Shown here: positions 44,362-55,984 of the stretch, piece by piece | How the letters are laid out: each line of letters starts with the position of its first letter | How positions within the stretch are numbered: position 1 is the first letter of the stretch | Assembly: GCA_963970005.1 (NCBI GenBank) | Contig: CAXAMN010008569.1 | Coordinates: 179,944 to 243,943 of the forward strand | Source of the DNA: Durusdinium trenchii | Taxonomy: Eukaryota > Sar > Dinophyceae > Suessiales > Symbiodiniaceae | Length of the DNA: 64,000 nt | Direction: 5' to 3' | Position numbers and translations under genes: made by a program | Notes under the pieces: generated by a model | Seen by the model: the letters and a program-made list of their open reading frames with translations, nothing else | What the model was told of the DNA's origin: nothing | Databases searched by the model: none

Positions 44362-44919
44362 AATAAGGACAGCGAGGCTGGTGCTCGTTGTTCCGGCTTT
44401 TAAGGCTTCTTCGGCAAACTGATTTGAACCGAGCAGAATGGTATAGAAGCATGTTGCATAATTTTGCAGCAATCACCCAAAGACTAGAGTGATGTCAATA
44501 TATGGGTTGATAAACGTCGCAGGCCCATGATGAGGGCAAGACAAACGATACTTGGGGCAGTCAGGTCCCACTCCCGGCTTCTGATCAGTCCGTTCCCACG
44601 CTATTTGGAGTCCGCAAATGCCAAATGCCAAAGCAAAAAAACACACACTTTTTCGCGCAAGAACTGCCTGTCCAAGTTAACATGAGGTGAGAGCCAAAAG
44701 CTCCAATAGAAGCTCCTTGCTGCCTAGCTTGGTGGAAAATTGAACTGTTCTAGGCGCTCGCAAACCTTCAGCAACCACTCAGGGGTCTTCTCATACTTGG
44801 CCCAAAACCTGCCAAACTGGTCTTGTTTTGGGATCCGCTGAAGCTTTCGGAGGGGGAACCAGCCTATTGCATTTTGTGAAGGATTTCAATAGGTCATCCG
44901 TGAATGCAAAGGAAACTCA

Positions 44920-45846
44920 TTCCGCTGAGGAGCTTGATAAACCAATGCACGCGGCCGTGATCAATTCGAGGTAGAACATGGCTATCTGGAGGCCGCTTGT
45001 CTCGAGCCTCACCAGGGACCATGCAAAGTTTGTCCGCCATATGGCGCAGGGCAAGCATGGTGCGATATCTGGCCCGGTCATGTGTCTGCCGTGCGGGTCG
45101 CTTAGGCCACAAACGAAACCAAATCCCAATCCAGCTCAGCCAACACAGTTACATTCAACAAGAAGGACAAGAACAGAGTAACAGAACCATATTGCCTCAG
45201 CACTTCCTATTTCCCAAGTGAAGCCAAAGCCCCTCCGCGCCTCGAGCAAATCGCAAATCTTCTCAAGACACTTTTGCCAGTCCATCGCAGTGGATTCATT
45301 GTTGCAAAGGTCAACCGCATTGTCCTTGGTGATTCGAGTCCCGTCGAAATCACACATTCCAGCTTTCTCGGTGGGGAAGATATACCACGCCCAGCAGGAC
45401 TCCTTGGCACCATGGTCTAGCTCACGCAGGATCTTCTTCATGTGCTTCTCTTGGCATTGAATCAAAGCACGGAAAGCCTTCCTTGGTGGCATGCAAGTGC
45501 ATGCTTGAATCGGTATCATGGTGTGAACAGGCTGAAGGTTTGAGCATTTTGAGCAGTGCAACTGCCCCAGCACATTGCCATGTGAGTCAAGGCTTATATA
45601 ACATATATATATATATAACGTTGTAACTACACGTCCAACTACACTCTCCTCGTGGGTTTCCTCATCTTTCTGAACTTCACCCAGCGTCTGGTCTTCCCTG
45701 CTCCGCCGGTCAAAGCGATCGCTCTCCTCGCTCCGCGGCCGAGATCCGGGGCTGGTCCTTGGAACAGGGCTTGAAGGCTCGTCGTCTTCCATCTCCTCTG
45801 CCGGTGTCACTTCCTCCGTGTCGAACTTCTCGTCTGGAAGCCCCAT
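44920..45846 (-). CDS. DUF1810-like small protein, two or three exons
   Basis: Start ATG at 45846 in ACCATGG context. Exon 1 (to about 45634, GT donor) is acidic and disordered (FDTEEVTPAEEMEDDEPSSP). Exon 2 is 45241-45477 (AG|G acceptor, GC donor, 79 codons): ALIQCQEKHMKKILRELDHG, then CWAWYIFPTEKAGM, TRITKDNAVDLC and WQKCLEKICDLLE. The order Q-E-x-x-[KH], L-x-x-G-x-K-x-[SC]-x-W-x-WYIFP resembles the DUF1810 fold, whose function is unknown. A possible third exon near 44940-45010 reads PRIDHGRVHWFIKLL. A TA tract lies in the first intron. Confidence 0.6.
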
Positions 45847-45864
45847 GGTTGAAGGCTGCGACAC

Positions 45865-47080
45865 GAGATCACAGAATGGGATGCTTCAAACTTTGCTTAA
45901 AGAAAGTCCTGGAAGAAGTCTATATGAATACTAGGGTGGAGGCCATCGCCATTACCTTCTCTGGCATCTTTGCAGTGTCACAAACCAACTCCGTGATCTG
46001 CTTTGGCGTTACCTGTCGAGTTCCCGGATCCGGCTTGAGCGGAAAGGAGGAGAATGAGAAGCATTCAAAAAAGTTCCTGCAAATTTGCATGCCTTCCCAA
46101 GGCACATCTTTGCGTTCGTCGACAACCCTTTCACGACCCTTTCAACAGAAAGCACCTACATACACTTTACACACATATTCCATCATGTTCACCTCCCGGG
46201 TCTCAATCAACCAAAATTAAAAGAATGGCTATTTAATCTGCTATCTCAGCCTGAGCTTCATCAAATGCCCAAAATGTGCCACTTGACTGTCAAGACTTGA
46301 CTCAATTCCAAGCAGGTGTCGGTATGGCGTTTGTTTTCTGTTATGTAATAGCCGCGGGCCGCTAGCCATTGATATTGCAGCACGGTCCACGGCATGAACT
46401 CCGGCGGTTCCAAGAATGATTCCAACCCCGGGCATCAAGTACTTGATCAGGTGCAACTAGGTTCTCCACAATCGACTGCCAGGCATTCTTGAAAGATTGG
46501 CTATTGCCAATCATTTCTACTTGGAATGGTTTGATGTTCATTGGCACCAATTCATGTTATACATGGGTTAGATCATAGCAGTTGAGGGGATGTGCATGCT
46601 TAAAATTGCTCGTAGATTCTCACCTAGGCAACCACAGCAAGCAAATCAGGCAGCTAGCCTGAAAAACAACTTCTAAGAACTCCTTGATGGAACGCGTTTT
46701 GCCTGCGAGTCGGCAATTACAAGTACACGTTGAACTGTGTCGAATTTGCGATGATCTGTGCTCAAATCCGAAAATGCACAATTCATACACACTCGCTGCA
46801 AAGAAAATGGCACGAATCCTCAGCCGAAAAATGAAGCACTCCAGTAATCCCCACACAAGGACTCAGCCATGTAGTCTCCAGCTGGTGTAATGGTTTCAAA
46901 TGTGGCGGAAATCCACCTCAGCAGCGCTGGCTAGCAGCTTGATCACGGTGGACAAAAACAGCCGCGACAAAGCTGCACCAGCACCGAAAGCAAGATCCTT
47001 CTGAGCACACCCTCAGCGGTGAGTCTTACAAAAGCAACGATTTTGAAAAACCAAATATGGTTTCTCACCAAAATAACCTA
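45865..47080. other. no supportable gene
   Basis: Between the DUF1810-like gene and the TA-flanked element. A single degenerate dispersed-repeat unit (GGTGGAGGCCATCGCC) lies near 45936. Open frames here lack splice or family support. Confidence 0.4.
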
Positions 47081-47082
47081 TA

Positions 47083-47788
47083 ATGTTGACCCTTGATTTA
47101 TAAACTCCCCCCCCCCCCCCCCCCCCACAACCAAGGCCTCCAATATAATATATAAGAAAATCAATCAATTGATAATTAAATAAGGAATCCTTAGCTAGCT
47201 ACCTCTGGAGCTACTCTGGCAATATTAAAATAAAAGGAATTAAGAAACCTAACTTTGAAGACATCTGGAATATTAATTAGAATAAAAGGGAATGAATCAA
47301 TGAAAATAGAACTAACTGTTTAAATTTCAATGGAAATCTCAATCCAAAGACCTGCAATTTCAATGGTAAGTAAAGCAAATCAAAAGGCAAAGAAAAGGAA
47401 TAAAGATTTAAAGCCTCAAATCTCTAGACATTATTCTAGGGCCCCCCTAAATAATGTCAGAAAGCTGCTTGCTGGACTACCCCCTTTGCTTGAATGATTT
47501 TTTTTGTTTTTCAATACTTTTGAATAAGGGATTTTATAAAGAAAGTGCGCACGGACTTTTGGAAACTTTTGGAAAGCTTCAACACTAAAGAGCTTAGGAA
47601 AAGTTAATAAGGAATAGAGGGTGAGTAAAGCAAATCAAAAGGGAAAAAGAAAACTATAACAATAAAAAATATCCCACTACAACTACCCCTCCCCCCAAAA
47701 AAAAGACATTATTCTGGGGCCTATATAAATCTGTGCAGGAAAAAAAGTGACATTATTCTAGGGTCGTTTATAAATCAAAGGTCAACAT
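47083..47788. mobile_element. 706-bp TIR element with TA target duplication
   Basis: Left end ATGTTGACCCTTGATTTATA and right end (reverse complement) ATGTTGACCTTTGATTTATA match at 22 of 23 terminal positions. Each end is flanked by TA (47081-47082 and 47789-47790), as in Tc1/mariner-type insertions. The interior is AT-rich with no transposase frame, a C-run at about 47107-47126 and three copies of GACATTATTCT. It could be a MITE or an introner-type element. Confidence 0.7.
47428..47461. repeat. near-perfect hairpin GACATTATTCTAGGG / CCCTAAATAATGTC
   Basis: Inverted repeat with a single bulged base, inside the TA-flanked element. The first arm recurs at about 47705 and 47749 without its partner. 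Confidence 0.65.
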
Positions 47789-47867
47789 TACAGTAAATGA
47801 ACAATATATATGACTTATAACAACTGAAGACTCCTCTCCTCTCACATGCTGAGCAGTGCTTCTGTTG

Positions 47868-48012
47868 GATCCTGCTTTCCTTTGCAAGGGGCACCCAAGT
47901 GCCGATTGAGCTGCCGACAGCTCGACCAACACACCTTTCAGTGTGTGGCGTGACCCAGTAGACACCACGGTGCGCGCACTCGTGGCAGAACCTCTGGCCT
48001 CTACGGGTTGAA
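47868..48012 (-). CDS. possible Cys-rich exon (FCHECAHRGV)
   Basis: Minus frame reads RFCHECAHRGVYWVTPHTER, then CVGRAVG and, later, HCSACERRG. The spacing of C-H-x-C, H-x-x-x-C and C-x-x-C could bind zinc. The decayed relative at 1671-1812 shows the sequence is repeated in the region. No family is assigned. Confidence 0.35.
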
Positions 48013-48669
48013 AATGGCACCGCAGGCCGCTTTGAGCGACCGTGGTGCGGAACAAAGGAATTAGACTTTAGACATGTTTAGACTCAAGGGAGGTACTTGT
48101 TGCACATGTCCTTTTCCATGCTCACGTGTTTGATGCTGTGTACTTCTGTGTAGATATACAATGATATACAAATACTGTAAAGAACTATCATCTATAATCT
48201 GCGGAAATAGCCACGAGAATACGCTGGTATAAAAGGACTCAATATTGCATCATGATGATGCATCCTTCAGCTGCAGCAGCCTTTGATTAAAATCGGCTAC
48301 ATGTGCCGGGGAGGCGTGTCCGCAGTTGTCAGTCATCGAGAATCCTGACCTGACCATGGGCCCCGCATGCAGGTGACCGGTGACGATCCAAAGGGCTCCC
48401 AACTTGTTGGAATCAAAAAAGCAAAAAAATACACCTATGGTTTGTTGCTCACCCTCTGCGCTGCTGTGGAGCTCACCGCAACCCCAATGCCCCTCTACCT
48501 GTCATGATGCAGGCATTTTCATACACCAAAGACCAAAGTTACAAAGTTCAGAGCCCCCACGGTGTCAACTGGCCAAACATAAAAATGGAACATACCATAC
48601 ACGAAGTCTATTTATAGTGGTAGTGAAGCAATGTCTGTGAAACACATGACTTGGTTATACAATGTTATA

Positions 48670-50150
48670 TATATAATCCCCGTGTGAAATTCCCCGGGTG
48701 GGGTTGGATTTGTCATTTCTATATAGTAGGAAATTGCTTTGGGGTCTAGAAAATGCAGTGGCTGCACTTTAGATCTACAAAATGATGTGGCTGCACTTCT
48801 GCAAGAAGGTCATAATTTACTAGAAAATGATTTGCCAAGTATGTGCAAAGCGCAGGTCCCACTAGAAAACGGTTGGGCCAAAGGCCAACGTCTATCTGGC
48901 ACTGTTTTACCGCTTTACGGCTACGTCGTCGAATTCGGGTCGGATTGGCTGGAATTGGAGTTCTTGCTTCTGCAGGTGCGCTCCAGATGACGTCCAGCAA
49001 TTCTGAGGGTCTGAATGCCGGACCAGTTTTGGGTGCCTGGTGAAAATTTGAGATCAAATTGCATTGTTTAGAATGGAACCGTAAAACAAGTTCAATTATT
49101 CTGTGCGCCCTTTGTAGAGCATGGTGCCCAACCATGCCCAAGTCAAGGTGAACTGAGCGTAGAGTTTGTATGATTTTGTAGAGCCTTGACCTTAGGGATG
49201 TGAATAAAATCTATGCATTTTCTAGACCTCTATCCAGAGCATGGCGTCCGACCGTGCCCAGGCAAATCAGGAGAAGGTTGGCAGGGGTGGTGTTGCACGG
49301 GGGTAAGCGTGTGAGCGTAAGGGCACAGGACCTAACCTAAAGCTTCTAGAGCATGCAACCCAGAGATGATTTGGCAATGTTTACAAGAGTTTAGTAGCTT
49401 GTCAACGTTTCTCATGTTCTAGAGGGTTCCCATGCAGCATGTTCAGTCATGTTCTAGATTCCATACATGTTTGGACTAAGATCGCCCGCAACCCGTGCAC
49501 AGGTCTATGTGGACCAGACATTGAAGCAGTCAAGCCGGAGACGATTGTTGAAAAAGGTTGGCATCAGGTTCTAGGACAAGATCCTAAGAGCCTCCAGCGA
49601 ACAAGGTTTGCTCACATTGTCTTAGTTGGGGTCAAGCATGAGGAGCCTATATTTTGAAGAGCATCCACACTGTTCCCCCAATAGGCATGTTCTAGGCCCT
49701 TACCCTTCTAGACCACAACAGGATTGCGTCCAACTGCGCCCAGGCCAACCCAAAGGAGAGGAAGCAAACGTGTCGGAGAAGAGTGCTGGAGAAGGTTGGC
49801 AGGGTAAGGAGGGAAGCGGGTGAAGTGTGTGAGTGTAAGGGCACCGAGAGCCCGAGAGCAGTTGCTCTATAGTTCTTGAATGTTTTTGACGTTATGCATC
49901 TCAGGACATCTCAGGACGGACCCAAATCTACTACAAAAGGCATCGGCCAAAGGCACCACGACCAAGCACAAAATGAATCAACATTACTAGAAAATGCATA
50001 TCCACGTCAAATCCTGACACGTCCTTAATAGTTGTTTTACTAGAAAATGACCCTCCCAAAAAATGTTTCATTAGAGAATGCTCTTTTCTAATGGCCTTGA
50101 GGCCCATCATTCTCTAGTGGAAATTCCTTCCGGGATTATACATATATATA
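48670..50150. repeat. segment bounded by GAAATTCC...CCGGG repeats with recurrent CTAGAAAATG motif
   Basis: Both ends carry GTG(t)GAAATTCC(tt)CCGGG-like sequence next to TATAATCC and TA tracts. The inside contains repeated (A/T)CTAGAAAATG, TTCTAGA(C/G) and GAGCATG(G/C) motifs (48745, 48815, 48860, 49215, 49350, 49400, 49450, 50003, 50040). No convincing protein frame is conserved. Confidence 0.4.
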
Positions 50151-50159
50151 TATATGTGT

Positions 50160-52900
50160 GTGTGTAATTCGTTCATCTTCCTTTCCTTCTTCTGCTCTGG
50201 TCCAGCTGAGGTGCCTCAACAGAATGAGCGTGGGGATGACTTCATCGACTCGGCCTCCTGGCAACGGGACAATGGTCTCTCTCCGAACCTGTCCTGCTCA
50301 TCGAGAGCTGGAAAGTTATATAAAGTGAAAAGCTGGAGCAAACCTTCTCATGGAACCTTTTATAACCATGTGCAAACCTACCAGTCACCGAGAGCAGGAC
50401 CATACAGAACCCTGGCTTATCGCTGCATCACCCAAAGAAGTCGAGCATGACGGAGAGTGTGGGCTTTCGCTAATACAGCTTGAAACCGGAAAACTGCCAG
50501 GCATGGTTCAGGATGCTTGGCAGTGCCTGGTGTATCGTTTTCATATTGGTTATTCATGGTTAATCTTATCATTACATGGTCTCTCCTGCTGCGAAGCCAG
50601 TAGTAGCCGCCCTGCAGATGGTAAAGGAGGCCCGCGTGGCCTGGCGATGGGTTCTGAATCTCTAAGGCGGCGAAAATGCACCACGAAGGCAAACCTTCAA
50701 GGATCTTTAACTCTTGACTCTGATTGGCACTCTGATTGACTCTGATCTTTAACTCGACGTTCCTGCATCACTTGGGTCGCACGAGGCCTGACGATAGGAT
50801 CCAAGCGCCGAGGCATATGTCCTTCGACGGTCACTGTGTTGCAAAAAGATGTTTGCGTCTTGGCTGACATCAGCTTGTGAAAATGCAATCAGAGCATTCC
50901 AATGTAGCGAGCCACCCACGGGTAGAATTTAGATGAGGAAAGGGCCATCCCGATGTAGCATACCTTTTGTGAGGCACCGAGGGCAAACATAATTTTGGGC
51001 AGAAAGGACTCACTCCAATGTAGAGTACCTTTTCCCCTCCCCCATTCTCCTTCTCTCTGCCTTCAATCCTTTTCCTCATGCCGTACTGTATTCCTTTCTG
51101 CTGCTCTTTCTGCTTCTAACACATTCCCGGGAATAAAACACAGTCCGGAAAAAATCCAAAAAGTATTCACCCCTTGTGAAAACACTAAGGTATCGAATGT
51201 CTCCAAGGACCGAATGGTCCACACTGCATAGATCTCTTCGATTCAAGCCCCTCAGCAATCCTGGGGATTGTGACCTTCCCGAGGATGCAGGACTCAAGGA
51301 CCTCAAATGTCGGTAGAGCTTTCGGCATGGACTGGCATGGTCGAGGGTTCAAATTCCGTTCCAAACAACAAGTAGCGATGCCCTTACTAGTAGTAATGGC
51401 CTCCAACCTGATAGCGATGGCCTCCACCTAGTAGCTTCTTGTTACTAGTGGCATACACCACCTTCCCAACCCTTGCTGAGGCGGTGAGCAGGCGCTACAT
51501 GGTTCTACTGTGTACCGTTTGGGCGAGCATGACTAGTCACCATTCGGGCACACATTGCGAACCGATTCGTAGTCCAAGACCCCGGGCCGTGAGACTTCCC
51601 CCGAGGGCGGTGGCACTAAAAGGCTACCATCTCCCGGGCCTCGTGGAGAAAGCATCACATCGGACCGATCAAGAACTGTGAATTTTCATCCGCCGGCACA
51701 CTTATGGACTTGTCATGCGGTTGGTCATCTGCTGTATGTCGGCTTTATTGCCAGGGGTCCAACCGGGAGGTCACCCGATTTCAGCACACTTGAGAAGGAG
51801 CTCGTAAGAGCGTAATTCAGAGTGGTACTAGAGATGCATAAATTAACACGACTGAGTCGAACATAAATGTTGTTTCAATCATTCGATGCAGGTACGTCCA
51901 GAAAGCGACCCTTCCAATGTCTTCATTAGGCAGTGAGTGATGGCGGTCCACTGCCCCCCTTCTTGCGAATTCTTCATGCGAAAAGTAAAAGAAAGGAAAG
52001 AGAAGGCCCCTAGAGACGGGGCCTTAACACACACACACAGTTTGTATGAATGCACCCCGAACTCCTGGAGTGCAGGCACTCCTTCCTCTCATATGGGTTT
52101 GTCTTGCGTTGTTGTCTTTTTCCCACATCAGCAGTTTGGGGGAGCCTGAAGTTCGAGACATGTACAGTATATATGTTCTTATATTCTTTGTAACTACACT
52201 TCTATCATCGTTGAAACTTTGCTATGTCCAAAACATATCAAAACATCATTGGTCGAACATCATATATGCCAGCGGATTTTTTGCCCCTGATGTGCTAATT
52301 GAATTGACTTTAATTGCTGCATTAATCGATCTGATCTGCACATTACAAGCAGCTTCAATTGAAACGGAAAGGCCTCCACGTTTTCCCACATGCTCCGATG
52401 AGGAAGGTAGACCAGAGTTCTGTGCCTGGGGAGAGGGAAAAACGAAAGTAATAAAAAGCAATAGCAGTGCTGTGGAAATAAAGACCATGCATGTACATAA
52501 CATACATCATCCCAAAAGAAATTTGCGGTTAATGTTTTGGTTGTGGGCCATCTGTGCACAAGTTGCATTTGCAAAGGTTGTGCTCATCCTTGTTTGCAAA
52601 ACAGCAATCAAAACTGGCCGCCTGGCCTGGTTGTCGACGTGCTCTGAGTATGCATGAACTTGGTGTCCTAATCATCTCCCAGGGCGGCAGAAAACCGTAC
52701 AAAGAAAGCCGAAATCATAACGAACTGCCACACTTGAACTCGAGCCAAAAAGTGTTTGTCCACGTGAAACTGTCCAATTTTGGGGTTTTGATTTGTGTTT
52801 CCTACCAGGGCCTTGCTCAAGGCTGCCAAGGGACCACTTTGCTTGATCCTTAGTTTTCAGCATCTTCAGCAGTGGCCCCAAGAGAACTACACCCAGCATC
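50160..52900. other. no supportable gene
   Basis: Contains the reverse dispersed repeat at 51370-51450. Open frames on both strands show no conserved motif, and none is bounded by consistent splice signals that I can confirm. Confidence 0.4.
51370..51450 (-). repeat. ACTAGTAACAAG dispersed repeat, reverse copy
   Basis: Plus strand reads AGCGATGCCCTTACTAGTAG, then ATGGCCTCCAACC units and GTAGCTTCTTGTTACTAGTG. Confidence 0.7.
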
Positions 52901-52903
52901 GTC

Positions 52904-55434
52904 GAGCTGAGGCATCATCTTCTCAAGACGTTCCAAGAGGTCTTCGTCCTGCAACAAGTTCAAGGGCGGGATGTCAGGAAAAACGTTTGATGTCTGGCTG
53001 TTCTGGCTCTTCCATGCATACGTCATAATATTAATCATATATGTTGGTCAACATTCAACCCCCTATACTGTTTCCCGCTCACCTTTCACAATGAACAGGA
53101 TTATAGTATATTAAACCGGTTATAAAAGTGTATATATATATATATTATATATACATATTATGTATTGAATGTATTGTAACAGTTTCTAACCATCTATAAC
53201 CAAGCTTTTTAAACATGTTTCAAACAGAAAGTGGTGAACTGGTACCAGTACAACTTCACCAACCAGCTCAATCGCTCCCGAACCATCAGCTTCTTCCAGC
53301 CTCCATTATCAAGCGTGAGCTGCGCGTTTCACCGGCTTCACGGGCAGTCGACTCCTGCGAGGGTCGATTTGTGCGCAATCCTGTGGAAGACCCCTGGGAG
53401 GGAAAAACGATCAACACACTATGAGATGTCTGATTTCCTATCAGGTGCTTCAAGTTTCCCTGTCCCCGTTTCTATGTTTAGCGTGAAACTTGTTCTTTTG
53501 AATGTCAATGTGTTCATGCTGACTTGCTCTAAAGGCAAAACCGGGTAGCCAAACAAACCGGTATTATCCGGTATTCACACTGCCTTCTGCAAACCCAAAC
53601 CCCTTCTACGAACTTTTGTGAAGGCAAAAGGGTTAGCACGAACCCTCAGGCAATAGCACAAGAAGTCAGTCTTCCACGAACCCTCCAAATCATCTACGAA
53701 CCCCGCAGGGTTAACACGAACCCCAAAGAACTCCACGAAGCTCTGCGAACGGCAATCCACATACTTCTACTTAGTGCATACCCCGTTCGTTTTGCCCTGA
53801 TGCTCAGCGGCTTCACTTCGACTTCAACTGGCCTTTAACACGGGAGTAATCTCGATCGGCTGGCCAGGCATGAGTGAAGAATCCACGCTCGCCGTTCCTT
53901 CGCACGGTTCATCAGTCAACATTGTCGTGAGTCACGAGTCGTCGAGTCCGCGATTCTAGGGTATATATTATAGCTTCACTAATTGCCAGCTCCTTGGCCA
54001 TGTTTCTGCGCTGTTGATGTGCAAAACAGTTCCCTACTTGAACGAGCCTGGCCCATCTCGACTTTCACTACGTCGCCTGGCCGGTTGAAGACGGTTGATC
54101 TGCTGATTTGCTGCGAACAGCCGAAAGCGAATCGCTGCGTGGCGTTTGCCTCCGAGGTGGGCTGGTGGATGAGCTCGCCTTCTTCGCAGTCACCTTGAGA
54201 AAACTACAGGATGGAACACCTTTGTTGATCAACTTCTCAAAACCATGTCGCTGGCCATAGTTTTTGCATCCATGCTAGAGGCATGACAAGGCACCAGGTT
54301 GTCGCTGCTGAGACTCACCGACAGCCTTCTGCTCTCTGAATTGGCCAGCCTTGCAGCAGGTTGTCTTCCAGTACGGGACGTTTCCTGCTGTGCTGATGAC
54401 ATCCTACCACGCCCCGGGCCTTCTACTGCTAAGTTGCCCATTTCTGGAACTCATCCTGGCAGCAATGCGAACGCCACTGGTGCGTAGCACGAGTTCTATG
54501 GCATGCAGCGTGAGTGCTGGAAGACCAATTCCAGTGACGCTCCTGTCATTGCTCACCTGAGAGCAAAAAGAACAAGCTCAATCATGTTTTGATCATTCAT
54601 CATGGCATCGCTACTAGGAGCAAAGGGTATCGCTACTAGTACAGTATATAGCTCCTGGCATTACTTCTAGGAGCAAGGACGCTACTAGGAAGAAAAGCAA
54701 CACCCGTTACTCACGACGATTCCTGAGTACTGTGCCATCGTTTCTGGGACCGTGGACCTCACAAACGGCCCCAGAATTTGTCATGGGGGATCGTATGCTC
54801 ATCAAGCATCCTTGACTATTCATTCAGCACCTTCTCAACAGCCCGGGCTTCAGGCGTCAAGTCGTCCTTGTCAGTTTGAGCCTGACACCATGACCAGCAT
54901 CGCACTGTGACAACAGCATTCACCACATGCGTGCCTCCCCAGACTTCAATGACGGGTGGTCGAACCTGGTGGACTTGGGCTCAGCTGTCCAAACTCACCA
55001 CACTCGTGCCAAAGGCTTTGTGGATGGTCTATGATGGTAGCCTGCTGTTGAGTTAGGCAGGTCTCGAACCACCAACAGCGCTTGGACGGAACCCAAAGGA
55101 TCTAAGTACACGGCTTGGAGCTTTGAACGCTGATGGACCCTGTCTCCACCTTCACCTGGCACCACAAAGCCACAAAGCAAAGTGGAACCACCTATGCCAA
55201 GCTGCGCCACACTGTTAAGGTCTTGAACCGGGTCGCGTGAATCCGTTGACTCTCGCACAATAGAGCACCAATATGCACCAATGCACAAAGCATCTTGTGA
55301 TTCAGGAAAGCAGCCCACCAAGCCCATCGCTTAGCATCTGTGCCTCAGCACGTTGGATGCTCCAGCTGGGCGGAATGGATGAGGAGGAGTCCACCTTCTT
55401 CTTCGCAGCACTGGCCACCAAATCAGCCTCCAAC
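52904..55434 (-). CDS. helical-protein gene copy 1, block e (exons)
   Basis: 55395-55434 (LEADLVASAAKKK; GT), 55122-55155 (VKVETGSISVQ; GC) and 54048-54076 (DVVKVEMGQ; GC) pair with copy 2. Two further exons have good splice ends but no partner found: 54831-54881 (AQTDKDDLTPEARAVEK; GT) and 52904-52948 (DEDLLERLEKMMPQL; GA). The paired exons chain in phase (40, 34, 29 nt), so 54831-54881 may be skipped or belong to an alternative form. The end of the gene is not seen. Confidence 0.65.
53128..53163. repeat. TA-rich microsatellite
   Basis: (TA)n tract in presumed intron. Confidence 0.8.
54600..54695 (+). repeat. ACTAGTAACAAG family, variant copy
   Basis: GCATCGCTACTAGGAGCAAA, CTCCTGGCATTACTTC and AGGAGCAAGGACGCTACTAG, interrupted by TACAGTATA. 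Confidence 0.6.
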
Positions 55435-55822
55435 CTGGGCACAGGGAACTGGGACACTTGCATAACAAGCAGGCCCAAAAGCACATTCTCGCATTACACA
55501 TTACACCTAATGCCCCAAATCTACACCAAATGAAACTGAAGGGGACATCTCAAGCCCATGGGCAGACTTCAGACAACAAGAGATGTGCATAATCATGTGC
55601 TGTACATAGAAGAGGTTCGTCTTCCCCGTCGGTCTTACAATCCATGCAGCTGGAGCGCAACTGCGAAACTGCAGGCTCAGCCGGCACCAGCTGTGCATGG
55701 TGTGCGTCGTGTGGCTGGAGTGGCTGTGGGGGAGGTGCCACTGGGACTTCTTGACCTGAGATGATGGGACAAAGCCGAGTTTGATCCAATTTGGACCGCA
55801 AAACTATGTCAATCTTCAATCC

Positions 55823-55908
55823 TAGTAGTAACGACGCTATTAGGTGGAGGCCATCGCAAGTAGGTTGGAGGCCATTACTACTAGTAACTCTACTAGTAGC
55901 AAGGGCGC
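55823..55908 (+). repeat. ACTAGTAACAAG dispersed repeat, copy
   Basis: TAGTAGTAACGACGCTATTAG, then two GGTGGAGGCCATCGC / GGTTGGAGGCCATT units and ACTAGTAAC fragments. Confidence 0.6.
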
Positions 55909-55984
55909 TGCTTCATCTACCCTTCCAGGCCATCTTTGGCAAGGTCCGGGTGGGTTTTTGGCTTTCAGATCTAGACGCCCCGGC

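Noticed and set aside
53215..53548. Overlapping plus-strand frames near 53.3 kb
   Set aside because: Opposite to the coding strand of the region, without motif or splice support.
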